Origin: an uncultured Lachnospiraceae bacterium | GTDB taxonomy: Bacteria; Bacillota; Clostridia; Lachnospirales; Lachnospiraceae | Direction: 5' to 3' | Assembly: GCA_910588865.1 (NCBI GenBank) | Contig: CAJUSJ010000017.1 | Coordinates: 40,287-58,942, forward strand | Length of the DNA stretch: 18,656 bases | Shown: one piece after another, positions 6,663-13,851 of the stretch | Layout of the letters: every line of letters starts with the position of its first letter | Numbering within the stretch: position 1 is the stretch's first letter | Made by a program: the position numbers and the translations under genes | Notes under the pieces: generated by a model | Databases searched by the model: none | The model's input: only the letters and a program-made list of their open reading frames with translations | What the model was told of the DNA's origin: nothing

Positions 6663-6881
6663 ATGGAAGAAAACAAGACAACAAGGACCATAGAAGAGAC
6701 CATGGAAGAACTGGAGGCCATCATCGAAAAGATGGAGGACAGGGAGAGCACTCTGGAAGAGTCATTTGCCTGCTTTGAGACAGGCATGAAGCTGGTGAAA
6801 GAATGCAGTCAGCGCATCGACAAGGTGGAGAAGCGGATCATGGTCCTCAGCGAGGAGAACGTGGAGGAATATGGATCTTAA
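6663..6881 (+). CDS. xseB: Exodeoxyribonuclease VII small subunit
   Basis: Short helical protein of 72 residues, the usual size of XseB. It contains the family pattern TIEETMEELEAIIEKMEDRESTLEESFACFETGMKLVKEC as two amphipathic helices that wrap the XseA coiled coil. An in-frame ATG at 6606 overlaps the xseA stop and would add 19 residues (MRQAFRGPLTSEAVRRFER) that do not resemble the family. The ATG at 6663 has AGGAG (6647-6651) upstream and gives a normal length, so it is preferred, though coupling from 6606 cannot be excluded. The 3' end overlaps the ispA start by 11 bases. Confidence 0.92.
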   Translation: MEENKTTRTIEETMEELEAIIEKMEDRESTLEESFACFETGMKLVKECSQRIDKVEKRIMVLSEENVEEYGS

Positions 6882-7803
6882 AGAGAGACTAGAGCAGTAT
6901 ACGGCCCAGGTGGAGGAAGTGGTCACAAAATATCTTCCGCCGGAGACAGGGTATCAGAAAACCGTGTCAGAGGCCATGAACTACAGCGTGAAGGCGGGAG
7001 GAAAGAGACTTCGCCCTCTTTTCATGCGGGAGGTCTACCGCCTGTTTGCCGGGGGGCCTAAAGAGGACAGCCGCGGTGATTCTGTAAGGGCAGGCATGGA
7101 AGCCATACTGGTGGAGCCTTTTATGGCAGCCGTGGAGATGATTCACACCTTTTCCCTGATTCACGACGACCTGCCCTGTATGGACAATGACAGGCTGAGG
7201 CGGGGACTGCCCACCACCTGGGTACAGTACGGTTATGACATGGCGGTGCTGGCCGGGGATGCCCTGGCGCTCTACGCCTTCGAGACAGCGGCCAGGGCCC
7301 TGGGAGGCTCAGAAAGGCCCAGAGCTGTGGCTGAGTGCATGGGGCTTCTTGCCGGAAAGTCTGGTATAGGAGGCATGATCGGCGGGCAGACCGTGGATGT
7401 GGAGCTGTCGGGAAAGCCCATAGACCCCCAGAGGCTGGACTTTATCTACCGGCTTAAGACAGGCGCTCTCCTGGAAGTGTCCATGATGATCGGGGCCATC
7501 CTGGGGGGAGCGGATGATTCCCAGGTGGAGGCTGTGGAAAAGATGGCCTCCCTTGTGGGACAGGCGTTCCAGATACAGGATGATATTCTGGATCTGACAG
7601 GCACCACGGAGGTCCTGGGCAAGCCTGTGCTCAGTGACGAGAAAAACGAGAAGACCACCTATGTGTCACTGTATGGAATGGAGAAAGCCAGGGAAGCGGT
7701 GAGGGACTTATCGGCTCAGGCAAAAGAGCTGCTTTGGAGCCTTCCCGGGGACCACGACTTTCTGGAATATCTTATGGACATGCTGATAACCAGAGAAAAG
7801 TAA
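6871..7803 (+). CDS. ispA: Polyprenyl (farnesyl) diphosphate synthase
   Basis: Trans-prenyltransferase of 310 residues that condenses isopentenyl diphosphate with allylic diphosphates, most likely to farnesyl diphosphate. The first aspartate-rich motif is DDLPCMDND at residues 99-107 and the second is DDILD at 237-241. The Lys/Arg-rich KAGGKRLRPLF (about 41-51) and the EKTTYVSLYG region follow the family. One oddity is that the segment after the first motif reads RRGLPTTWVQYG, where the family usually has a Lys before Pro and a His in place of Trp. Substrate range is therefore not certain. The start is inside xseB, and dxs, which feeds the same pathway, follows 11 bases after the stop. Confidence 0.95.
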   Translation: MDLKERLEQYTAQVEEVVTKYLPPETGYQKTVSEAMNYSVKAGGKRLRPLFMREVYRLFAGGPKEDSRGDSVRAGMEAILVEPFMAAVEMIHTFSLIHDDLPCMDNDRLRRGLPTTWVQYGYDMAVLAGDALALYAFETAARALGGSERPRAVAECMGLLAGKSGIGGMIGGQTVDVELSGKPIDPQRLDFIYRLKTGALLEVSMMIGAILGGADDSQVEAVEKMASLVGQAFQIQDDILDLTGTTEVLGKPVLSDEKNEKTTYVSLYGMEKAREAVRDLSAQAKELLWSLPGDHDFLEYLMDMLITREK

Positions 7804-7814
7804 GGAAGATGGCA

Positions 7815-9680
7815 ATGCTGGAGAAGATAAACGGGCCTGGGGACATCAAAGGCTTAAACCGCGGGGAACTTGAGGCCCTGGCCTCGGAGATACGGCAGTT
7901 TCTGATCGAGAAAATAAGCGCTACAGGAGGGCATCTGGCCTCCAATCTGGGTGTGGTGGAGCTGACCATGGCCATATATCTGACATTTGACCTTCCAAAA
8001 GACAAGATCATCTGGGATGTAGGCCACCAAGCGTATACCCACAAGATCTTAAGCGGACGGAAAGACCATTTTGACGAGCTGCGCCAGTACAGGGGCTTAA
8101 GCGGTTTTCCAAAGACAAAGGAAAGCCCCTGCGACGCCTTTGACACAGGCCACAGCTCTACATCCATAGCAGCTGGCCTGGGAATGGCCCAGGCCAGGGA
8201 TATCCAGGGAGAGGACTACTCGGTGGTATCCATCATCGGAGATGGCGCGCTCACCGGAGGCATGGCCTATGAGGCCCTGAACAACGCTGCCCGCTTAGAG
8301 CGGAACTTTATTATTGTATTAAATGACAACAACATGTCCATCTCCGAAAATGTGGGAGGCATTTCCAAATATTTAAGCAGCATCCGCACAGGAGAGGGCT
8401 ATAATGATTTAAAAAAGAATGTGACCAGCACCCTGGAGAAGATCCCGGTTCTGGGTCCCAAGCTGATCGACAAGATCAGCCGGACCAAGCAGGGCATTAA
8501 GCAGCTTCTGATTCCGGGGATGCTGTTTGAAAATATGGGGATCACTTACTTAGGTCCCGTGGATGGGCACGACCTGCGGCAGCTCACAAGAGTTCTTCTA
8601 AAAGCCAGGAAGCTGGACCACGCGGTTCTGGTCCATGTGCTGACCCAGAAGGGAAAGGGCTATGAGCCGGCGGAGAGGAACCCATTCTGGTTCCACGGAG
8701 TGGACCCCTTTGACATCAATACGGGACAGCCAAAGAAGCAAAAAGAACATCCAGGATACACGGACATTTTCTCCCGGAAGCTGTGCCAGTTAGCGGAGGA
8801 GAGAAAAGATATTGTGGCGGTGACCGCCGCCATGCCGGACGGCACGGGACTGAACCGATTCGCGAAAATGTACCCGGACCGTTTTTTTGACGTTGGCATC
8901 GCGGAACAGCATGCTGTCACAAGCGCGGCAGGGATGGCGGCAGCCGGGTTAAGGCCAGTGGTGGCTGTGTATTCTTCTTTTCTCCAGAGGGCCTATGACC
9001 AGATTCTTCATGACGTGTGCATTCAGAATCTGCCGGTAGTATTTGCCGTTGACAGGGCCGGGTTGGTGGGAAGCGATGGTGAGACCCACCAGGGTATCTT
9101 TGATTTATCCTATTTAAGCTCTATCCCCAACATGAGCGTCATGGCCCCCAAGAATCTGTGGGAGCTGCGCCGGGAGCTGGAGTTTGCCCTGAGCTTTGAC
9201 GGCCCCATCGCCATCCGCTATCCAAGGGGAGAGGCCTACCGGGGCCTGAAAGAATTTAACCAGCCTATTGTATATGGAAAAGGGGAGATGATCTACGAAG
9301 AAGACCAGATCGCCCTTCTGGCCATAGGCAGCATGGTCAGCACCGCGGAGCACATCAGGGAAAAGATGAAAGCGGAGGGCTACCATGTGACCCTGGCAAA
9401 CGGAAGATTTGTAAAGCCCGTGGACTACCAGCTGGTTGCCCGTCTGGCTGAAAACCACCAATACTTAGTGACCCTGGAAGAAAACGTCCTTCAGGGGGGA
9501 TATGGCCTGAAAGTAACCGCCTACGTCCACGAGCATTACCCACATGTAAAGGTTCTGAACGTAGCCCTGCCCGATGCCTATGTAGAACACGGAAATGTGT
9601 CCATCCTGAGGGAAGAGCTGGGAATTGACAGTGACTCTATTATCGAAACCATAAAGAAGTGGTTTTTCCAAGGGGAGTGA
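7815..9680 (+). CDS. dxs: 1-deoxy-D-xylulose-5-phosphate synthase
   Basis: Thiamine diphosphate enzyme of 621 residues that joins pyruvate and glyceraldehyde 3-phosphate in the first step of the MEP isoprenoid pathway. Visible motifs are DVGHQAYTHKILSGR, the cofactor motif GDG (residues 142-144) to NDN (170-172), the catalytic Glu364 in GIAEQHAV, and GLVGSDGETHQGIFDLSYL. The frame is open from 7734, inside ispA, but the real start lies after the ispA stop. ATG 7809 is only two bases from AAGGA (7802-7806), while ATG 7815 is eight bases away and gives the usual MLEKINGPGDIK start, so 7815 is used. It sits between ispA and tlyA, as is usual in Clostridia. Confidence 0.97.
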   Translation: MLEKINGPGDIKGLNRGELEALASEIRQFLIEKISATGGHLASNLGVVELTMAIYLTFDLPKDKIIWDVGHQAYTHKILSGRKDHFDELRQYRGLSGFPKTKESPCDAFDTGHSSTSIAAGLGMAQARDIQGEDYSVVSIIGDGALTGGMAYEALNNAARLERNFIIVLNDNNMSISENVGGISKYLSSIRTGEGYNDLKKNVTSTLEKIPVLGPKLIDKISRTKQGIKQLLIPGMLFENMGITYLGPVDGHDLRQLTRVLLKARKLDHAVLVHVLTQKGKGYEPAERNPFWFHGVDPFDINTGQPKKQKEHPGYTDIFSRKLCQLAEERKDIVAVTAAMPDGTGLNRFAKMYPDRFFDVGIAEQHAVTSAAGMAAAGLRPVVAVYSSFLQRAYDQILHDVCIQNLPVVFAVDRAGLVGSDGETHQGIFDLSYLSSIPNMSVMAPKNLWELRRELEFALSFDGPIAIRYPRGEAYRGLKEFNQPIVYGKGEMIYEEDQIALLAIGSMVSTAEHIREKMKAEGYHVTLANGRFVKPVDYQLVARLAENHQYLVTLEENVLQGGYGLKVTAYVHEHYPHVKVLNVALPDAYVEHGNVSILREELGIDSDSIIETIKKWFFQGE

Positions 9681-9719
9681 CGGGCCGGGGGGGGGTATGG
9701 ATCTCAGGAGAGGAGCGAT

Positions 9720-10523
9720 ATGAAAGAGCGTTTAGATATTCTTTTAGTAAATAAAAATCTGGCCCCATCCCGGGAGAAAGCCAAGGCCCTGATCATGGCC
9801 GGTGTGGTGTATGTGGAGGGACAGAAAGAGGACAAAGCCGGAACCACATTCGAGGATACGGTTTCCATAGAGGTCCGGGGCGCATCCCAGAAGTATGTAA
9901 GCCGGGGAGGCCTGAAGCTGGAGAAGGCCATGACCCATTTCGGCATATCTTTAGAAGGAAAGGTCTGCATGGATGTGGGGGCTTCCACGGGAGGGTTCAC
10001 GGACTGCATGCTGCAGAATGGGGCAGTGAAGGTATACGGGGTGGATGTGGGACACGGGCAGCTGGACTGGAAGCTGAGGAACGATCCCCGGGTGGTGTGT
10101 ATGGAGAGGACCAATATCCGCTATGTGACAGAGGCGGATGTGGCGGATAAGATCCAATTTGCCTCTGTTGACGTGTCATTTATCTCCCTTTCTAAGGTTC
10201 TGGGGCCAGTGAAGGCGCTGTTGTCTGAGGACGGCCAGATGGTGTGTCTGATCAAGCCCCAGTTTGAGGCCGGCCGGGAAAAGGTTGGGAAAAAAGGAGT
10301 GGTCAGGGAGAAGAGCACCCATTTGGAGGTCATAAACAAGGTATTGGATTTCGCGGCCTCCCTGGGTTTTGGGATCCTGAACCTGGAGTTTTCCCCCATC
10401 AAGGGACCAGAGGGAAATATCGAGTATCTCGCGCACCTGCAAAACCACCCGGAACAGAGCGGGAGGGGAGAGGCGGCGGTCGATCCACAGGCAGTGGTGG
10501 AACAGGCTCACAAAACACTTTAG
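9720..10523 (+). CDS. tlyA: TlyA family S4-domain rRNA methyltransferase/hemolysin
   Basis: Protein of 267 residues with an N-terminal S4 RNA-binding domain (about 1-60, starting KERLDILLVNKNLAPSREKAKALIMAG). An FtsJ-like SAM methyltransferase domain follows, with SRGGLKLEKA, the SAM loop DVGASTGGFTDCML and IKPQFEAGR all present. Characterised TlyA enzymes 2'-O-methylate ribosomal RNA (16S and/or 23S) and affect capreomycin sensitivity; the name hemolysin is historical. The clostridial version next to nadK has not, to my knowledge, been individually well characterised, so the exact target base is open. The ATG has AGGAG (9711-9715). A run of nine G (9687-9695) lies in the 39-base gap after dxs. 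nadK starts 12 bases after the stop. Confidence 0.94.
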   Translation: MKERLDILLVNKNLAPSREKAKALIMAGVVYVEGQKEDKAGTTFEDTVSIEVRGASQKYVSRGGLKLEKAMTHFGISLEGKVCMDVGASTGGFTDCMLQNGAVKVYGVDVGHGQLDWKLRNDPRVVCMERTNIRYVTEADVADKIQFASVDVSFISLSKVLGPVKALLSEDGQMVCLIKPQFEAGREKVGKKGVVREKSTHLEVINKVLDFAASLGFGILNLEFSPIKGPEGNIEYLAHLQNHPEQSGRGEAAVDPQAVVEQAHKTL

Positions 10524-10535
10524 GGGTCTTAAGAC

Positions 10536-11396
10536 ATGAGACATTTTTATCTGATAAAAAATCCGGAAAAAGACGGAGTGGACCAGGTGGCTGAGGAGAT
10601 CCGCCGCTACATAGAGGACAGGGGAGGAAGCTGCCGGATCCAGCGGCCGGGCCAGGGCTTTTGCCGAGGCGGGGAAAAACATTTCCAGTACACAGATGCC
10701 TGCCAGGTCCCAGGGGATACGGAGTGCGTCATCACCCTCGGCGGGGACGGCACCCTGATCCAGGCGGCCAGGGATCTGGCGGGAAGGCAGATCCCCATGG
10801 CGGGAGTCAATTTAGGCCATCTGGGATATCTGACCCAGATCGGCAGCAGAGAGGGCGTGGAGGAGCTTTTGGAGGCCCTTCTGTCAGGCCAGTACCAGCT
10901 GGAGAAAAGGATGATGCTGAAGGGAAGCATTTTCCATAAAGGACAGGCAGTGAAGGAAGACCTGGCGCTGAACGAGATCGTCATCACCAGGCGGGAGAAT
11001 CTGCGGGTGCTGAAATTCAGGATCTATGTTAACGGCGAATATTTAAGCGAGTACAAGGCAGACGGCATGATCGCCGCCACGCCCACGGGGTCTACTGCCT
11101 ACAACCTGTCGGCGGGAGGCCCGATTGTGGCGCCCCAGGCTCAGATGACCATCCTGACCCCCATCTGTCCCCACGCCTTCAATGGCCGGAGCATTGTGCT
11201 GCCCGCTGATGACCGGATCGAGATGGAGGCCCTGGGAAACGACGATTCAGGACAGGTGGCGGTATTTGACGGAGACATCACCTGCCACATGATGGTTGGG
11301 GACCAGATCCGCATTGAGCGGTCCCAGGTGGAGACGGTTCTTGTGAAACTGAAAAACATTTCATTTTTAGACAATCTGCGCAGCAAGCTGGCATAG
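10536..11396 (+). CDS. nadK: NAD kinase
   Basis: Enzyme of 286 residues that phosphorylates NAD to NADP. The diagnostic GGDGT is at residues 69-73, followed by GVNLGHLGYL, the NE motif in ALNEIVITR, and ADGMIAATPTGSTAYNLSAGGPI, all intact. The start MRHFYLIKNPEKD is typical of the clostridial family. No strong Shine-Dalgarno is seen; only TTAGGGG of the tlyA 3' end precedes it, so translation may depend on coupling with tlyA. Its stop at 11394-11396 overlaps the first bases of the third repeat copy, so the repeat abuts the gene without damaging it. NADPH made from its product is used by the MEP pathway and biosynthesis generally. Confidence 0.96.
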   Translation: MRHFYLIKNPEKDGVDQVAEEIRRYIEDRGGSCRIQRPGQGFCRGGEKHFQYTDACQVPGDTECVITLGGDGTLIQAARDLAGRQIPMAGVNLGHLGYLTQIGSREGVEELLEALLSGQYQLEKRMMLKGSIFHKGQAVKEDLALNEIVITRRENLRVLKFRIYVNGEYLSEYKADGMIAATPTGSTAYNLSAGGPIVAPQAQMTILTPICPHAFNGRSIVLPADDRIEMEALGNDDSGQVAVFDGDITCHMMVGDQIRIERSQVETVLVKLKNISFLDNLRSKLA

Positions 11397-11494
11397 GAGA
11401 AAGGCAAAACCCGCAAGCGTTTTTCAGGATGCCTTTCGACGACGTGGCAGGTGACGCGAAGCGGAGCGTGCCGATATCTTTTAGAAGAAGGAGG
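11395..11494 (+). repeat. Diverged third copy of the structured repeat, supplies the RBS of argR
   Basis: It aligns over its full length with the two copies at the left edge, with a few small indels. Three matching stems are seen. GAAAGGCA (11399-11406) pairs with TGCCTTTC (11430-11437); compared with copy 2 one pair changed from G-C to A-T on both sides. CGC-GAA-GCG lies between GGCA and TGCC (11446-11472). TCTT (11477-11480) pairs with AAGA (11485-11488), where the left-hand copies have CCTT/AAGG, again a two-sided change. AAGGAGG (11488-11494) is six bases before the argR GTG. The internal frame is kept (MPFDDVAGDAKRSVP) and here reads on into argR. Confidence 0.85.
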
Positions 11495-11500
11495 TTAGAA

Positions 11501-11968
11501 GTGAAAGTAGAGAGACACAGCAAGATAGTAGAACTGATCGGCAAATATGAGATCGAGACTCAGGAGGAGCTGGCAGAGTACTTAAACAATGCCGGATACC
11601 AGGTGACTCAGGCCACTGTGTCCAGAGATATACGGGAGCTGAAATTGTCCAAGGTCCAGTCGGAAAACGGAAAGCAGCACTATGCGGTTTTGCAAAGTCA
11701 GAGCGGCTTCAGCGACAAATATATACGCATTCTGCGGGACGGCTTTATGTCCATGGACATGGCTCAGAATATGCTGGTGATCAAGACCGTGTCCGGCATG
11801 GCCATGGCGGTGGCGGCGGCCCTGGATGCCATCCATTTTCATGAGATCGTGGGCTGTATAGCGGGGGACGACACCATCATGTGCGCTGTCAGGAGCGTGG
11901 ATGATACCATACTGGTCATGGATAAGATCAGGAAATTGCTGGAAGGATCCCGGTACACAGCCCCTTAA
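11501..11968 (+). CDS. argR: Arginine repressor ArgR
   Basis: Transcriptional regulator of 155 residues. The N-terminal winged helix (about 1-70) contains TQEELAEYL and the DNA-contact motif SRD at 41-43 within QATVSRDIRELKL. The C-terminal domain has the arginine-binding and hexamer signature GCIAGDDTIMC with GDD at 122-124. ArgR senses arginine and controls arginine synthesis and catabolism genes; its place before recN is common in Firmicutes and is probably historical rather than functional. The start is GTG 11501, six bases after AAGGAGG. An in-frame ATG at 11429 would add 24 residues translated from the repeat and has no Shine-Dalgarno, so it was rejected. No ARG box was seen in front. 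Confidence 0.95.
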   Translation: MKVERHSKIVELIGKYEIETQEELAEYLNNAGYQVTQATVSRDIRELKLSKVQSENGKQHYAVLQSQSGFSDKYIRILRDGFMSMDMAQNMLVIKTVSGMAMAVAAALDAIHFHEIVGCIAGDDTIMCAVRSVDDTILVMDKIRKLLEGSRYTAP

Positions 11969-12091
11969 CGGCCATAAAGACTGCCGGGAAAAGGGGAGAC
12001 GGCTGGTTGAACAGGCCAGGATTCCGGGGCGGCGGGCCTGGCGGGGCATATAGGGATTGGAAAATGACAGAAGTCAGCGAGGAGGAGCAAA

Positions 12092-13762
12092 ATGCTGCTG
12101 GAATTACGAGTGAAGAATCTGGCACTGATCGAGAAAGCGGAGGTGTCATTTAAGGATGGTCTGAACATTCTGACCGGTGAGACGGGGGCGGGCAAATCCA
12201 TTATCATCGGTTCGGTGAACATGGCTCTGGGCGGAAAGGCTTCCAGGGACATGATCCGCCAGGGCGCGGACTACGCGTATGTGGAGCTGATCTTTTCCGT
12301 GGAGGAGGAGGAAAAGCAAAGACTGTTAAAGGACATGGACGTAGACCTGCCGGAAGACAACACACTGATCATCACCAAGAAGATCATGCCCGCGAGAAGT
12401 GTCAGCAAGGTCAATGACGAGACGGTTACTGCCGGAAAGCTGAAAGAGATCACAAGTCTGCTGATCGACATCCACGGTCAGCACGAGCACCAGTCTTTGA
12501 TGAACCGCTCAAAACATCTTCAGATCCTGGACGATTACGCGAAATCCCGAACAGCTCCTTTAAAACAAGAAATAGCGGAGGTTTTTGCCCAGTACCAAAA
12601 GCTGTCCAGGAAGCTTTCTGACATGAATCTGGACCAGGAAGGCCGGCTCAGGGAGGCTGATTTCTGCAGGTATGAGATCGAAGAGCTGGAGAGAGCGGAG
12701 CTTACGGAGGGGGAGGAGGAGACTCTGACCGCGGATTACCGCCGCCTGAAAAATTCCCAGAAGATCATGGAACAGCTGGCAGAGGCTTATGACATCCTGG
12801 AAAATGCCCGGATCGACGCGGCTTTAAAGGCAGTGGATACCGCGGCGGAGTATGATCCGGAGCTTTCCGGAATCCGGGATCAGATGTATGACGCCGACGC
12901 CGTCATAAGCGATGCCTCCCACGACATACGGGAGTATATGGATCGGTTTTCCTTTGATGAGGAAGAATTTGTCAGGATTGAGGAGCGGCTGGATCTGATC
13001 CACAGCCTTCAGTCCAAGTACGGGGGAACCACGGCGGATATTCTGAAAAAGCTGGAGGAGAAGCGTCGTCGTCTGGAGGAGCTGGACAACTATGACCTGG
13101 TGAAACAGGAGACAGAGAAAAAATGGAAAGATTGCGGGGATAAGCTGGAGGGTCTCTGCGAAAAACTATCAAAGGCACGGAAGAAAGAGGCGGGGAAACT
13201 GACAGAGAAGATCAGCCAGGGCCTTCGGGATTTAAATTTTCTGGATGTTAAGTTTTCCATGGAGTTTAGCCGCCTTCCCCAGTACAGCGGGGGCGGGTAT
13301 GACGAGGCGGAGTTTATGATCTCCACCAACCCGGGGATGCCGGTCCGGCCTCTGGGCATGGTGGCCTCCGGCGGAGAGCTGTCCAGGATCATGCTGGCCA
13401 TCAAGGCGGTGCTGGCGGACACAGATGATATCCCAACTTTGATATTTGATGAGATTGACACCGGAATCAGCGGACGGACAGCCCAGAAGGTGTCAGAGAA
13501 GCTGGCATACATCGCGGGAAATCACCAGGTGATATGCATCACCCATCTTCCCCAGATCGCGGCCATGGCGGATGCTCATTTTGAGATCGCCAAAAAGTCT
13601 GACGGAGAGCTTACCACCACGTTTATCCGGGAACTTGACCAGGAGCAGATGATCGGGGAGCTGGCAAGGCTTCTGGGCGGAGCCCGGATCACGGAGGCAG
13701 TGTACGATAACGCCAGGGAGATGAAACGGCTGGCTGCCAATTTTTCCAGAAAAGATTCCTGA
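12092..13762 (+). CDS. recN: DNA repair protein RecN
   Basis: SMC-like ATPase of 556 residues acting early at double-strand breaks. Walker A is GETGAGKS at residues 29-36. A long central coiled coil (about 150-370) includes the stretch IDIHGQHEHQSL just before it. The C-terminal ATPase half has the signature MVASGGELSRIMLAIK and Walker B TLIFDEIDTGISG, then ITHLPQIAAMAD. All catalytic parts are intact. The ATG has GAGGAGGAG at 12080-12088. The 123 bases after argR contain no clear promoter or LexA box, so recN is probably transcribed with argR; this differs from Bacillus, where recN belongs to the SOS regulon. Confidence 0.97.
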   Translation: MLLELRVKNLALIEKAEVSFKDGLNILTGETGAGKSIIIGSVNMALGGKASRDMIRQGADYAYVELIFSVEEEEKQRLLKDMDVDLPEDNTLIITKKIMPARSVSKVNDETVTAGKLKEITSLLIDIHGQHEHQSLMNRSKHLQILDDYAKSRTAPLKQEIAEVFAQYQKLSRKLSDMNLDQEGRLREADFCRYEIEELERAELTEGEEETLTADYRRLKNSQKIMEQLAEAYDILENARIDAALKAVDTAAEYDPELSGIRDQMYDADAVISDASHDIREYMDRFSFDEEEFVRIEERLDLIHSLQSKYGGTTADILKKLEEKRRRLEELDNYDLVKQETEKKWKDCGDKLEGLCEKLSKARKKEAGKLTEKISQGLRDLNFLDVKFSMEFSRLPQYSGGGYDEAEFMISTNPGMPVRPLGMVASGGELSRIMLAIKAVLADTDDIPTLIFDEIDTGISGRTAQKVSEKLAYIAGNHQVICITHLPQIAAMADAHFEIAKKSDGELTTTFIRELDQEQMIGELARLLGGARITEAVYDNAREMKRLAANFSRKDS

Positions 13763-13767
13763 AAACA

Positions 13768-13781
13768 CGAACAAATGTTTG
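13768..13781. promoter_or_regulatory. LexA (SOS) box at the uvrA promoter
   Basis: CGAAC-AAAT-GTTTG agrees with the Gram-positive LexA/DinR consensus CGAAC-N4-GTTYS at all but the outermost position. It overlaps the -35 of the uvrA promoter by three bases, which is a position suited to repression. A weaker related sequence, CGGACAAAGTGTGC (13788-13801), follows, but its half-site spacing is one base short. Confidence 0.75.
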
Positions 13782-13807
13782 CAAAAGCGGACAAAGTGTG
13801 CTATGAT
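13779..13807 (+). promoter_or_regulatory. Sigma-A promoter of uvrA
   Basis: TTGCAA (13779-13784) and TATGAT (13802-13807) are 17 bases apart, with TG at 13799-13800 making an extended -10. It lies 45 bases before the uvrA ATG and carries the LexA box on its upstream side. Confidence 0.75.
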
Positions 13808-13851
13808 GTTCTTTAAGGTCCATATTTACTTTTGTCAGCAAGGAGTCTATT

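Noticed and set aside
11429..11500. N-terminal extension of ArgR from ATG 11429
   Set aside because: It is translated from the repeat element, has no Shine-Dalgarno, and the GTG at 11501 has an ideal one and gives the family's normal start.
11969..12091. Separate promoter or LexA box for recN
   Set aside because: No -35/-10 pair at proper spacing; TTGAAC near 12007 has no matching -10, and there is no CGAAC-N4-GTTC site.
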